Assembly (NCBI RefSeq): GCF_000009365.1
Contig: NC_008260.1
Coordinates: 1,585,501 to 1,649,500 of the forward strand
Length of the DNA: 64,000 nucleotides
Reading direction: 5' to 3'
Source of the DNA: Alcanivorax borkumensis SK2
GTDB lineage: Bacteria; Pseudomonadota; Gammaproteobacteria; Pseudomonadales; Alcanivoracaceae
Shown here piece by piece: positions 1-9,266 of the stretch. The notes beneath the pieces are model-generated. The model was not told where the DNA came from and searched no databases. It saw only the letters and a program-made list of their open reading frames with translations. Position numbers and translations under genes: made by a program. Within the stretch, counting starts at the first letter, position 1. The number at the start of each line of letters is the position of its first letter.

Positions 1-459
1 CGGGAACTCATCGTTTGGCAGGTGGCATGTTGAAGTCATGATCGGCTCACCATGCTCAGCCAGCAAAGCTTGGCAAATAGCATGATCAGGGACACGGATG
101 CCAATGGTGCGTTTCTTGGGATGCATCAGACGTCGAGGAACTTCCGTCGTTCCCTGCAAGATGAAAGTATAAGGTCCTGGGGTGTGCGCTTTGAGCAGAC
201 GATAATCAGGGTTATCTACCTTGGCATAGATTGCCAGGGCTGAAAGGTCATGGCACAACAAGGTAAATTCGTGCTTTTTGTCCAGCTGACGAAGCCGAAT
301 CAGGCGATCAAGAGCGTTTTTTTCGCCAATGCCACAACCTAGCGCATAGGTTGTATCGGTGGGGTAGGCAATTAGCCCGCCACCGCGGATAACCTCAACA
401 GCTTGGCGAATCAGGCGTGGTTGAGGTGTTTCAGGATGGATATATAGCGTTTCAGTCAT
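1..459 (-). CDS. yciO: YciO, Sua5/YrdC-fold protein (3' part cut by window edge)
   Basis: The first 153 codons are present from an ATG at 459; the rest lies before base 1. The reading frame shows the YrdC-fold core: YPTDTTYALGCGIG near residue 33, a KHEFTLLC segment, TPGPYTFIL and the PKKRTIGIRVPDH motif. This order matches YciO rather than TsaC/Sua5, which are the true threonylcarbamoyl-AMP synthases. YciO binds dsRNA/tRNA-like ligands in the same fold, and its own enzymatic role is less settled. It lies upstream of the rnm, yciB and yciI homologues, a neighbourhood also seen around E. coli trp, which supports the name. Confidence 0.85.
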   Translation of the reverse strand, partial: MTETLYIHPETPQPRLIRQAVEVIRGGGLIAYPTDTTYALGCGIGEKNALDRLIRLRQLDKKHEFTLLCHDLSALAIYAKVDNPDYRLLKAHTPGPYTFILQGTTEVPRRLMHPKKRTIGIRVPDHAICQALLAEHGEPIMTSTCHLPNDEFP

Positions 460-573
460 GGTGACAATTCTGAGGGCCACAGCAGAGAGGCGCAAGCCGC
501 ATTGGAGATAAATCTGCTGAGCTGAATCTTATCTCATCCATCCAAAGGGGCGGCGTACTCCAGTGAATACGGC

Positions 574-1410
574 TCAGTAACGGCCCTCCCAGACCGGAGT
601 GGCACCCGCAGGGACCGGCGGCAGCCTGCCCAGAGCCAACCAGCGCTGCTCTGGCGAATGAAAATCAGAGCCTGCAGACACCTTTAGGTCGAAATGCTGC
701 CAACACTCATCGAGCAATGCCTGCTGGTGGGGCGTCAATCCTGGCATGGCCACTTCCAAGCCATCACCGCCGCCAGCTTTGAACTGGCCGAGAAAGTGCC
801 TTAACCGCTTGCGGGTCATATTGTAGGCATGGGGGTGGGCGAGCACTGCCGTTCCGCCTGCAGCATGAATCGCGTCAATACCCTCTTCCAGAGTGCACCA
901 AGGCGTGGCCACAAAGGCCGACTGCCCCTGTTTGAGGAAGCGATTAAAAGCATGACGGTGGTTTCGAACCCGTCCGGTCTGCTCAAGTAATTTGGCAAAC
1001 CAAGGGCGACCAGGGGCATCACTACTTGCCAATTCGCAGGCGCGCTCATAGCTGTTAGCCAATCCGGCAGCCTTATCCAGCCGGCGACCAATTTCACGGG
1101 CTCGATTGATGCGGGCTTCATTTTGGGCGCTGACCCGCGCCTGTAAAGCAGCACTAGCCACATCGACCCACAAACCTAGAATATGGAATTCCCGGTTGTC
1201 ATGGCGAACGGACAATTCGATACCATTAATCAAGGTTAGCCCCCGCGCCTGCGCTGCCTGGTGGGCTTCTTCCAAGCCGCGAAGCGTATCGTGATCGGTC
1301 AGGGCCAGGTGCGTCACCCCATAGTCTGCGGCCCTCGCCACTAGGTCAGTGGGCGACAAGGTCCCATCGGAGGCTAGGCTGTGGCAGTGCAGATCAAAAC
1401 ACGCGGTCAT
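574..1410 (-). CDS. rnm: PHP-domain RNase AM / 3',5'-nucleotide phosphatase
   Basis: A 278-residue PHP-domain metallohydrolase of the RNase AM (TrpH/YciV) type. In E. coli this enzyme trims rRNA 5' ends and hydrolyses 3',5'-nucleoside bisphosphates. Metal-binding motifs of the PHP fold are visible: DLHCHS at residues 6-11, LTDHDT near 37, NGIELSV near 61, AVLAHPHAYN in the middle and SAGSDFHSP near the end. The length is normal for the family. It starts with ATG at 1410 and is read in the same direction as yciO, 115 bp ahead of it. The yciB and yciI genes diverge on the other side. Alternative: another PHP phosphoesterase of the same subfamily. Confidence 0.88.
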   Translation of the reverse strand: MTACFDLHCHSLASDGTLSPTDLVARAADYGVTHLALTDHDTLRGLEEAHQAAQARGLTLINGIELSVRHDNREFHILGLWVDVASAALQARVSAQNEARINRAREIGRRLDKAAGLANSYERACELASSDAPGRPWFAKLLEQTGRVRNHRHAFNRFLKQGQSAFVATPWCTLEEGIDAIHAAGGTAVLAHPHAYNMTRKRLRHFLGQFKAGGGDGLEVAMPGLTPHQQALLDECWQHFDLKVSAGSDFHSPEQRWLALGRLPPVPAGATPVWEGRY

Positions 1411-1633
1411 AAGGACTGTTTATCAGGTTGTTTTGCGGATTGTGTGGCGGATACCGGAACCGCCGTGGAAAAATCGGGTCGATTACGCTACCACAGTAAG
1501 ACGAAAAATAATGCAGGGCGGCAGGGTGAATTGCCTGCCTGATGCCGTTACCATCGTTGCCCTGTGAATGGCTGGTCGTGCCACCATATCATTCGCATTC
1601 TGCTACCGCACGGCACAGGATAAGGCGCTGTTA

Positions 1634-2299
1634 ATGAAGCAACTACTTGATTACCTTCCGGTAATTGTCTTTTTCGGGCTCTACTTTCTCAGCGGCCGGG
1701 ATATCATGCTCGCCACTTGGGGCATCCTGATTGCCACGACACTTCAGGTCACTTTAGGTTGGCTGATCTGGCGCAAAGTGCAAAAAATGCATTTGATCGT
1801 CTTCGTCATCACCTTGATCTTCGGCTCAATGACCCTGTTTTTTAATAATGATGTCTTTATCAAATGGCGTCCTTCCATCATCAGTTTCACACTGGGTGGC
1901 GTGCTGCTGCTGGGCCATTTCCTGCGTGAGCGCAATCTACTCCAGCGTTTATGTGAGTCGTTAATGGTGTCTGGCCTTGGCTTTGTGGTGGCGCTATCGC
2001 GCAAAGACTGGTCTTTTCTCAATATCGCGTTCGTACTTTACTTTGTTTTTATCGGTGCACTTAATCTGTACATCGCCTTCAACTTCAGCACCGACTTCTG
2101 GGTTAACTTCAAATTATTTGGCTTTACTGCCTTGCAAATAATCTTCTATATCAGCATGTTCGCCTATGTATTTAAGAAAATGCCTGAAGAAGATCGCAAA
2201 CGGATAATGAAACAGGAAAAACCAGCTGGCCGGAACAATCAGCCGCCCTCCTCCGACAACGACAAAAAGGAAGACCATGCTGTACGCGATCATCAGTGA
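1634..2299 (+). CDS. yciB: Inner-membrane septation protein A (YciB/IspZ)
   Basis: An integral membrane protein of about 221 residues with roughly five or six hydrophobic helices. It has the family signatures KWRPSII and [18 protein letters not shown]. YciB homologues are inner-membrane proteins linked to envelope integrity and intracellular septation. I take the ATG at 1634 ([10 protein letters not shown]) as the start because the family begins there; the 22 codons upstream in frame look non-coding. The C-terminal 35 residues are hydrophilic and Lys/Glu/Asn rich, longer than in E. coli. It overlaps the next gene by 23 bp, so translation is probably coupled. Confidence 0.88.
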   Translation: MKQLLDYLPVIVFFGLYFLSGRDIMLATWGILIATTLQVTLGWLIWRKVQKMHLIVFVITLIFGSMTLFFNNDVFIKWRPSIISFTLGGVLLLGHFLRERNLLQRLCESLMVSGLGFVVALSRKDWSFLNIAFVLYFVFIGALNLYIAFNFSTDFWVNFKLFGFTALQIIFYISMFAYVFKKMPEEDRKRIMKQEKPAGRNNQPPSSDNDKKEDHAVRDHQ

Positions 2300-2576
2300 A
2301 GATAGCCCGAACTCCTTGCCGTTACGGCAACAGGCCCGCCCTGCTCACCTAGCAAGATTGGAATCCTTACGTGATCAAGGTCGACTGGAACTGGCTGGGC
2401 CTCACCCAGCCATCGATAGCAACGAGCCCGGAGAAGCAGGCTTTTGCGGATCACTGGTTGTTGCAGAATTTGAGTCGCTGGCCGATGCCCAAGCCTGGGC
2501 GGATGCAGATCCATATATCGATGCTGGCGTCTATGCCAACGTTGTTGTGAAGCCCTTCAAGCGCGTTCTGCCCTGA
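2277..2576 (+). CDS. YciI-family protein
   Basis: A 99-residue ferredoxin-like alpha-beta protein of the YCII family. It starts MLYAIISED, has the conserved [10 protein letters not shown] segment with the family His near residue 23, the [24 protein letters not shown] core and the VKPFKRVLP end. The family is related to muconolactone isomerase and chlorite dismutase folds; the function of the stand-alone protein is not known. The start lies 23 bp inside the 3' end of yciB, as in many gammaproteobacteria where the two genes travel together. Confidence 0.88.
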   Translation: MLYAIISEDSPNSLPLRQQARPAHLARLESLRDQGRLELAGPHPAIDSNEPGEAGFCGSLVVAEFESLADAQAWADADPYIDAGVYANVVVKPFKRVLP

Positions 2577-2724
2577 ATCGACGGCACACAGCAGGCTGAC
2601 AGATCCTGGCAATTTGCCTTTTTTTACAAAGACACCACGGTCAGCGCGGCGAAATGTGATTATGGTAGCGCCGCTACCCCAATGACTTCTTTAGACTGCG
2701 CGGCCTGACTTCAAGGAGTGACCG

Positions 2725-3387
2725 ATGCTCGCTAGATTATTCTGTGTACTGGCTCTGCTGGGCGCATCCAGCTCTGCCCTCGCCTCTGCGGCTTGGGTAG
2801 ATGACAGTATTTATGTGCCCATTCGAGCCGCTGCAAACCCCAGTGGCCGTATCCTCCACCGCGGCATCAAAAGTGGTACCCGTATTGAATTTCTCGGATT
2901 CGAAGGTGACTGGGCAAAAATTCGCTATGGCGACACCGAGGGATATATCGGTAAACAGTATCTGAGCCAGAGCCCCACTGCCGCGATTCGTCTCGAGCGC
3001 GCCACCCAGGCCAGCGAGCAAGCCAAGGCCGAAGTGGCGAAATTGCGCACCCAGCTGGCCCAAATCAAGGGCGAGCGAGATGCCCTGTCTGAGCAATCCA
3101 GCGAGCTGAAGAATGCTCTGAGCTCACGCAGTAATGAGCTGGAACAGCTACAGGAAGTAGCCTCTGATCCAATTCGCCTAGATCAAGCCAACCGCCGCCT
3201 GAACGAAGAACTCAGCCTACTTCGCTCCGAGCTTGACCAAGTTAAGGGTGAGAACGTAATGCTGCGAAATAATAACACTTCGCAACAGTGGATCACCGGT
3301 GTGGGCATTCTGATTGCCGGTTTAATCGCCGGTGTACTAATGCGCTCACGTTCTGGCCGTCGCCAGCGAAGCGGCTGGGCAAATTAA
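2725..3387 (+). CDS. SH3-domain periplasmic protein, TIGR04211 type
   Basis: A 220-residue exported protein. A signal peptide occupies residues 1-20 (cut near ALASA), followed by a bacterial SH3 domain (about 24-85, with WAKIRYGDTEGYIGKQYL), a long coiled coil (about 90-180, heptads of Leu/Glu/Gln) and a single C-terminal transmembrane helix (about 193-212) ending in an Arg-rich tail. This is the domain order of the TIGR04211/YgiM-like family. Such proteins are thought to sit in the inner membrane facing the periplasm, where SH3b could touch peptidoglycan; the role is unproven. A good SD (AAGGAG) precedes the ATG. A strong hairpin follows. Confidence 0.85.
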   Translation: MLARLFCVLALLGASSSALASAAWVDDSIYVPIRAAANPSGRILHRGIKSGTRIEFLGFEGDWAKIRYGDTEGYIGKQYLSQSPTAAIRLERATQASEQAKAEVAKLRTQLAQIKGERDALSEQSSELKNALSSRSNELEQLQEVASDPIRLDQANRRLNEELSLLRSELDQVKGENVMLRNNNTSQQWITGVGILIAGLIAGVLMRSRSGRRQRSGWAN

Positions 3388-3391
3388 ACCA

Positions 3392-3418
3392 ATGCGGCCC
3401 GGGCAATCCGGGCCGCAT
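3392..3418. terminator. Bidirectional hairpin between convergent genes
   Basis: A perfect 11-bp stem (3392-3402 with 3408-3418) and a GCAAT loop lie between two converging genes. The tract is T-rich on the minus-strand side (TGGTTTAATTT), so it is a better intrinsic terminator for the exported protein gene on the minus strand than for the plus-strand gene. Confidence 0.75.
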
Positions 3419-3444
3419 ATCCCTTCTTCCACCAGCAAGACCGC

Positions 3445-4545
3445 TTATTTCGGATTTTCCCAAACCGGCAGTCCGGCCTGAATCTCTACTCTCAGAACAA
3501 TACCCGCAATGCCTTCATAGCCTAGTGAACGCGGCCAAAATACATACGGCTCTATTTCATAGAAAAACCAAGGGCGCCAGATGCTCGTTCGGAAACGTAC
3601 GCTGGTTCGCCAAGTTTCAATGGCCGCAATGGGGTCGGTAAACCCGTCAAAGCCCACGGAATAACCAATTCCCGATTGCTTACCCAGGCGCGTATAAAGG
3701 CTCACGGCCTGATTGAAATACCAGTCACGATTCAGTGCGTTATTTTCTTCTGTCAGCTCATATTCACTACTGAAGCGAATGGTAGACAGTTGCGTCAGTG
3801 GCCGATCCAGCTCAAACAGAGAATTAATCCCAAAGCCTTCTGGGTCTTCCCAGTAACCTTTCTGGGTAAAATGGAAATACATGTTGCTGCCAGGCAAAGG
3901 GGTGCGCCAGCGATACCGGGCCCGCACGAAAGCGGTGATTTCAGAACGCAACCCTGCATCCAAATCTAGATTCATGCGATCGGGCATCTTGGTGACCCAA
4001 CGCAACGCCGCGCGGAAGCCACCGGAGTCATTGCCTACATCTTCTGGTCGGCTGTCTAGATCATTGCTTAGGTCGTTACCGGCATCATCGTCATTCTGGA
4101 AGAGCAGACTTAACCGCTCTTGAGCATTGGGCAGTTCCACTCTGGCGCGAATTTTTATTTCGCGCCCATCATCATCGTTGTCCTGCCAACGGCTGGCACC
4201 AATGATTCTGAGCTGGGTGCCGGGCTGCTCCTCATCAATTTCATTGGACCCGATAAAGAAACCATCCACCCAGCGAGTCGGCCCACACACCGTGCGCGAC
4301 ATCCAGTCATGGGTTCTATCCACCCAACCGGTTTCACCGGAAAGATGGCCGCACGGGTTTGACTCCAACGGCCTCGGGGGCGACTCGGAAACGGGTTCGG
4401 TCAGACTTTCTTCGGGCAAGCCCCCAGCGCCCTGCACGGCAACAGTTTGCTCAGGATTGCCGTGCTCTGTTTTCTGGGCGTAGCTCGGCAACGAGGCTGC
4501 GGATACCCAAAGCAGAAGCAAAAAAGCCAATAAACGTCGTGCCAT
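3445..4545 (-). CDS. Exported protein of unknown function, possible outer-membrane barrel
   Basis: I do not recognise this 366-residue protein. It has a clear signal peptide (MARRLLAFLLLLWVSAASLP, cut after YAQ), a Pro/Glu-rich linker, then a long region of short alternating polar and aromatic strands (for example RARVELPNAQERLSLLFQ, ARYRWRTPLP, MYFHFTQKGYW, IGYSVGFDGF, FFYEIEPYVF). The pattern and Trp/Tyr content suggest a beta-barrel or beta-sheet outer-membrane protein; this is inference. It has a conserved-looking Cys pair in the linker (NPCGHLS and RTVCGP). I chose the ATG at 4545 because GGGGAT lies just upstream and the signal peptide begins there; in-frame starts exist at 4581 and 4647. 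Confidence 0.6.
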   Translation of the reverse strand: MARRLLAFLLLLWVSAASLPSYAQKTEHGNPEQTVAVQGAGGLPEESLTEPVSESPPRPLESNPCGHLSGETGWVDRTHDWMSRTVCGPTRWVDGFFIGSNEIDEEQPGTQLRIIGASRWQDNDDDGREIKIRARVELPNAQERLSLLFQNDDDAGNDLSNDLDSRPEDVGNDSGGFRAALRWVTKMPDRMNLDLDAGLRSEITAFVRARYRWRTPLPGSNMYFHFTQKGYWEDPEGFGINSLFELDRPLTQLSTIRFSSEYELTEENNALNRDWYFNQAVSLYTRLGKQSGIGYSVGFDGFTDPIAAIETWRTSVRFRTSIWRPWFFYEIEPYVFWPRSLGYEGIAGIVLRVEIQAGLPVWENPK

Positions 4546-4688
4546 TATCCCCATGAGCGCAGCATAGCTGCGTGAAGTCATATGCGAAATCCTACAGTGA
4601 CAAATGGGCATTTGAGCGAAACAGACACGAGACAAGGCGTTTACCATTGGGTAGCATGCCCATTCACGTTGACTGAACGAAACGCGCT

Positions 4689-5582
4689 ATGACCATTTGG
4701 CACAAAATCCGGGGTATCCTTGCCCTTATCGGCATCCTGATCAACACCTTTTTACTCTGTCTACCATTGTATGCTTTCGCTTTATTGAGGTTAGTGCTTC
4801 GCTTCGAAAAGGCACAGATTCTCTTGTCCCGAATCCTCGTGGTCATTGCAGAAACCTGGATTGCCAACAATAACGCCATTATTGCATTGACCAGCCAGAT
4901 AAAGTGGCGGATCAGCGGCATGGATGCGCCAAGCAAAGATCAGTGGTACCTGGTGACCTGTAACCATCAGTCCTGGGCGGACATTCTCGTGCTGCAACGC
5001 ATATCCAATCGCCAGATACCCTTTCTAAAATTCTTTTTGAAACAGGAATTAATCAAGGTCCCCCTACTTGGTTTAGCCTGGTGGGCGCTAGACTTCCCTT
5101 TTATGAAACGCTACAGCAAAGCTGAGCTGGAAAAGAACCCATCACTAAAAGGCAAAGACCTTGAAACCACACGCAAGGCCTGCGAAAAATTTGCGTATTT
5201 CCCTACATCAGTGATGAATTTCTTTGAAGGCACCCGCTTTGATACAGAAAAGCAGGTAAAGCAAGGCTCACCATATCGCCACCTACTGAAACCCAAGGCC
5301 GGCGGTGCTGCCTTTACTCTCAATGCCATGTCCGGGCATTTGCGAAATCTGCTTGATGTGACCATTATCTACCCCCCGGGCACACCTCGCTCGTTGCTAG
5401 CCTTCCTTGGCGGCGCAATGGACGAGGTTGAAATCGTTGTGCAGCAACGCGTTATTCCCGCCTGGGCCTCAGAGGGCAACTATGAAGACGACGCGGCATT
5501 CCGCGCACGTTTTCAACAATGGATTGGCGAACTCTGGGCCGAAAAAGACGCATTATTGGAAAGCAAAACGCCGCACGCTTGA
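4689..5582 (+). CDS. PlsC-type lysophospholipid acyltransferase, YihG-like
   Basis: A 297-residue membrane acyltransferase. It opens with hydrophobic helices (about 10-38), then shows the acyltransferase motif I as NHQSWAD (H93 to D98, HX4D) and motif III as FFEGTR (178-183). The spacing and the N-terminal membrane anchor fit YihG/PlsC2-type 1-acylglycerol-3-phosphate acyltransferases, which put the second acyl chain on phosphatidic acid precursors. The usual FPEGTR is FFEGTR here, as in the YihG branch. The reading frame ends 41 bp before the probable start of the DUF349 gene. It is divergent from the exported protein gene, with both promoters in about 140 bp. Confidence 0.82.
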   Translation: MTIWHKIRGILALIGILINTFLLCLPLYAFALLRLVLRFEKAQILLSRILVVIAETWIANNNAIIALTSQIKWRISGMDAPSKDQWYLVTCNHQSWADILVLQRISNRQIPFLKFFLKQELIKVPLLGLAWWALDFPFMKRYSKAELEKNPSLKGKDLETTRKACEKFAYFPTSVMNFFEGTRFDTEKQVKQGSPYRHLLKPKAGGAAFTLNAMSGHLRNLLDVTIIYPPGTPRSLLAFLGGAMDEVEIVVQQRVIPAWASEGNYEDDAAFRARFQQWIGELWAEKDALLESKTPHA

Positions 5583-5623
5583 GAAATCTAGCGTCGGGCA
5601 TCTGGCGCATTTTGAGACTTTAT

Positions 5624-8197
5624 ATGTTTGGCCGATTCCTAAAACCCCGCTGGCAACACGCCAAGCCCGAGATTCGACTCAAAGCCATTGAGCAGCTTGA
5701 CCACAGCAACGATGCCGACCTGCTTCATCAACTGGCACGAGGCGATGCCAGTGCGTTAGTACGCGCTGCAGCCACCGCTAAGCTCACTGATTTTGCCGCG
5801 CTAGACGAAGTCCATCAGCGTGATGAAACACCATCCGTTCGTGAAGCGGCCTCCATGCGCATTATGTCGTTGCTAGCAGGCACCACGGATGACTCACCCA
5901 ACAGCGACACTCGCCTTCGCCTGATTCGCCTTACCGATAATCAGGACGTGCTTGCCCATGTTGCGGCTCATAGCCCGGACATGCACAGCCGCATGGCGGC
6001 CCTTGAACGGCTCAGCGACGAAGCCGTACTCTACCAGTTGGCCCTGGATGCCCCCACGCAAGCCCTGCGTGTTGCTTGCGTGCAGAACATCAGCTCTCTC
6101 TCCCTGCTCAAACGCCTAGCTAAACACGGTCGCGACAAGCGGGTTACTCGTTTGGCTCGAGATCAAGCCCGTGAGCTCCAACAACAACAGCAACAAACTG
6201 AGAGGGAAACCGTTAAGGTCTACCACCTTGCAGACCGCCTGGAGCAGCATGCCCGACGGCGCGTGGATGCCCTTTACGGACCCCAGCTGGAGCAGCTAGA
6301 ACAGCAATGGCGACAGCTTTCACCCCAAGCCTCAGCGGATATTGCCTCACGGATCCAACAAGCGCTGCATCAATGTCGTAACCAGCTGACCGAATCGCAA
6401 GAGCAGACACGCCAACAGGCTCTTGCTGAAACCGCTAAAGCAGAGCGTGAAGCTGCCGCCCATACTCTATTTCAATTATTGAGCCAAGCTACGCCGGAAA
6501 CCTGGGATCATCACTTAGGCGAAATGCGCTCAGCATTGGCGACTCAGCGTCGCCGCTGGAATAGTGCGGACGAACACGCTCAGGCGCTCGATCAAGACCG
6601 CATGGCGTTCAACGATTTGGTGACCGCGTTCGAGCAACTGCTCACACTGGCCACCGACATCAATGCCGCAGACTCACAAGAAACATTGACAGAATTAGCA
6701 ACACGCTGGCCGAAAGAGTACCAGCCGCCATCCGCATTACTCGCACTGCGCACCCGTAAAAAAGACGATACTGCTGAAACAGCCGAGCCCGAGCGGGCCA
6801 AGCCTGCACAGCCACACAGAGGTCTATTAGTAGCTCTCAAACGAGAGCTTCGCCAGGGTAACCTGCGCCATGCGAACCGCCTTTGGCATAGGGCTCAGAC
6901 GATTATCGACACCCACAATGACGATGCTCTTAGTGCCGAATTAAGCAAATTAGCCGCGCGCCGGGCGGAATTGCAAGACTGGCACCGCTTTGCCGCCGAA
7001 CCGAAAAAAGTGGCGCTGTGTGAGCAAATGGAAGCCCTTGATGGCACCACCATGGATGCCCCCGAGCTTGCCACTGCCACTCAGGCTCTCCACGACGAGT
7101 GGCGCTCGCTGATGAGTTCGGACCAAGATGAGGACCAGTCTCTCTGGGCCCGATTCAAAGAAGCATCCGATAAGGCCTACCAGCCTTGTCGTGCACATTT
7201 TGCTGAGCTGGATGCTATCAAGGCCAGCAATCTGGAAAAGCGTCAGACACTTTGCCAACAACTGGATAACTTTATTACCGTGCAGAACTGGGAAAAAGCG
7301 GATTGGCACGGCGTCTGGCAAATTCGTCAGCAGGCTCCCAAAGACTGGAAGGCCCTGCACCCCATTCGCTTTACCGATGCACGGGATATTCAGAAACGCT
7401 TTTCCGCTCTGCTGGCCCAGCTCGACGAACAGTTAAATGGCTATATTGAGAAAGCGGAGAACGAACGTAAACAGTTGCTTGATCAGGCTCGTGCTCTAAT
7501 GGAGCTTGATGATCCCCAACAGGCAACCCGCGAAGCACAAGCCATCCAGAAACGCTGGCGACAATCAGCCTGGCTACCTCCCGCACAGCACAGGGCTTTG
7601 CAAAAGCAGTTTCGTAAAACCATGGACGCGCTTTTCGATGCTCGCAATCGGGATATGGCCGCCCACCGAAAACGGCAGGAACAAGCGGGACAAACACTGG
7701 CCACACATATCAGCGCGCTTGAAGACTGCCTGGCTCAACCTTTCACGGACGACAGCGCAGACAATTTGAGCCGCGCATCGGCCGCAGTGGATGAACATCT
7801 TGGTGGCGAGCTCCCGCAACCCTTGGTTCGCAAAGCTCAACAGCTCAAACGCCGCGCCAGTGAACGCCTCCAGCAACTCAGCCGCTGGCAACAGTGGCAG
7901 CAATTGCGCAATGCCGTCGCGGGCTTGCCGGAAACTGCCGGAAACGAGGAAAGTGACGATGCCCTCACCTTAGCGGTGGCCTTTGAAGCCTTGGCCGGCG
8001 TGCCTAGCCCAGAACTAGAGCGCCAGCGTCGCTTGCAATGGCAACTAGAGCAGCTACCCGGAGCGATGAAACGACAGCAGTTTGACGCCCGAGAAGAGAT
8101 GCAGCGATTGCTAGCAGACCACGCGTTGCCGGTGTCTACTGCGATCAAGGCACGGCTACATCATGCCATCGCAGTGCTGGAGCCGGGCAATGCGTAA
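5624..8197 (+). CDS. Large DUF349-domain protein
   Basis: An 857-residue, strongly helical cytoplasmic protein, Gln/Glu/Arg/Ala rich. The N-terminal 150 residues resemble HEAT-like repeats (RLKAIEQLDH, ALVRAAATAKL, SRMAALERLSD); the rest holds several DUF349 repeats, seen as recurring W-R segments such as LHDEWRSLM, IQKRWRQSAW and SQRRRW-type helices with long coiled-coil stretches. DUF349 proteins are common in Pseudomonas relatives; their job is unknown. The ATG at 5624 (MFGRFLKPRW) is preferred over the in-frame ATG at 5519, which lies within the acyltransferase gene. No catalytic motif is visible, so a structural or nucleic-acid-associated role is only a guess. Confidence 0.78.
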   Translation: MFGRFLKPRWQHAKPEIRLKAIEQLDHSNDADLLHQLARGDASALVRAAATAKLTDFAALDEVHQRDETPSVREAASMRIMSLLAGTTDDSPNSDTRLRLIRLTDNQDVLAHVAAHSPDMHSRMAALERLSDEAVLYQLALDAPTQALRVACVQNISSLSLLKRLAKHGRDKRVTRLARDQARELQQQQQQTERETVKVYHLADRLEQHARRRVDALYGPQLEQLEQQWRQLSPQASADIASRIQQALHQCRNQLTESQEQTRQQALAETAKAEREAAAHTLFQLLSQATPETWDHHLGEMRSALATQRRRWNSADEHAQALDQDRMAFNDLVTAFEQLLTLATDINAADSQETLTELATRWPKEYQPPSALLALRTRKKDDTAETAEPERAKPAQPHRGLLVALKRELRQGNLRHANRLWHRAQTIIDTHNDDALSAELSKLAARRAELQDWHRFAAEPKKVALCEQMEALDGTTMDAPELATATQALHDEWRSLMSSDQDEDQSLWARFKEASDKAYQPCRAHFAELDAIKASNLEKRQTLCQQLDNFITVQNWEKADWHGVWQIRQQAPKDWKALHPIRFTDARDIQKRFSALLAQLDEQLNGYIEKAENERKQLLDQARALMELDDPQQATREAQAIQKRWRQSAWLPPAQHRALQKQFRKTMDALFDARNRDMAAHRKRQEQAGQTLATHISALEDCLAQPFTDDSADNLSRASAAVDEHLGGELPQPLVRKAQQLKRRASERLQQLSRWQQWQQLRNAVAGLPETAGNEESDDALTLAVAFEALAGVPSPELERQRRLQWQLEQLPGAMKRQQFDAREEMQRLLADHALPVSTAIKARLHHAIAVLEPGNA

Positions 8198-8642
8198 TCG
8201 GTTACCTCGACCTAACCGCCCTTTTAAGGACTGAAAAGACAGCAATGGTTCCGCCCCTAACTCGCAGGCGTTCCCATGGGTTGTTTCGCGAATGATGTTC
8301 GTAAGCTGAAAGGTCCATGGGGCTACATTGTTATGATCGCCATTATTCATAGGCCATCATTTCAGTAGCAGCCACCAGCCCTGTTGGCCATTGTAGATGC
8401 CAATGGTCGTGACCACGCTGAGTCGAAACGATGAGGTGTGGGGCAGACAAGGTGGCAGAAATCGAGTTTGCGCGTTCAAAAAAAGACAGGGCTGCGCTTA
8501 CAGATACCATCATCGACGATATTCGTGCGCAACCTGACAAGGGTAAGCACCTGCCCACCTAGCCGGTGGAGATGGTTGATACAGCAAGAGCCGTCTTGAA
8601 GAGGCGATAGAGTCGATACAATTCTGCGAAACCCGGTCGCCC
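8198..8642. other. 445-bp stretch without a convincing gene
   Basis: No established gene is visible. One small plus-strand reading frame (8431-8562, 43 codons, starts MRCGADKVAEIEFARSK) has plausible amino-acid composition but no recognisable SD or family. It may be a remnant of a decayed gene. No strong hairpin with a T-tract was found after the DUF349 stop. Confidence 0.4.
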
Positions 8643-9266
8643 CTACTGCCCAAAACCTGAGCTAGTTTCCAAGAAACGCAGCTCTTGTACTGTACTGTCC
8701 CGGCCAAGCGCCCGGTTTCGGTGCGGGAAACGCCCAAACGTCTGTATTATCTGCAAGTGCTGTCGGGCTGACTTCAATGAGCCGTCCACATGATGTGCCA
8801 ATGGCTGGGGGGCATGTGCTTGGATCACTTCCAATGATGTGAGGCATTGCTCTTGCAAACCTTCATCTTCGGCATGCATCAGCGGCATAACAAAAAACAC
8901 CTGCCCACACAGGGGTAGCTTGCTGTGCATCTGGCGCGACAGCCCTTCGATGGCCAAGGTGGCCGCCCGATGATCGCCACTAAAAGCCTCAGCCTGCCCT
9001 CGATAAATATTGCGCGTAAACTGATCCAGCAAAATGATTAGCGCCAACCGACCAGCAGGATTGCGCTCCCAGTCAACCAGCTCTTGGCGTAGCGCAGCTT
9101 CCACCAAAGCCCCAAAGTGATACTCAATTTCTGCGTCATCGCCTGCGGTCGCCGCGAACCACTGCCTTGTCACCTTGCCTGATGGCCAGCCTAGCTCCAT
9201 GCCATCCTGAAACCAGTAGTCCAGTATTCCCTGCCATGAGGTCCCCAGATTCAACATGTTTTTCAC
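8643..9266 (-). CDS. DUF924-family protein
   Basis: A 207-residue member of the DUF924 family (bacterial proteins with a TPR-like helical fold). Family hallmarks are present: ILDYWFQDG near the start, RQWFAATAGDDAEI, the LALIILLDQFTRNIYRG motif, the AEAFSGDHRAATLA segment, and VFFVMPLMHAED followed by FGRFPHRN toward the end. Function is unknown. The GTG start at 9266 overlaps the tesA stop in a GTGA tetranucleotide, suggesting translational coupling; an ATG at 9257 is an alternative. It is thus the second gene of a tesA-DUF924 unit. Confidence 0.85.
   Translation of the reverse strand: MKNMLNLGTSWQGILDYWFQDGMELGWPSGKVTRQWFAATAGDDAEIEYHFGALVEAALRQELVDWERNPAGRLALIILLDQFTRNIYRGQAEAFSGDHRAATLAIEGLSRQMHSKLPLCGQVFFVMPLMHAEDEGLQEQCLTSLEVIQAHAPQPLAHHVDGSLKSARQHLQIIQTFGRFPHRNRALGRDSTVQELRFLETSSGFGQ

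Noticed and set aside
2610..2632. GGCAATTTGCC with a T-run after yciI as a terminator
   Set aside because: The stem is only three usable pairs; too weak to call.
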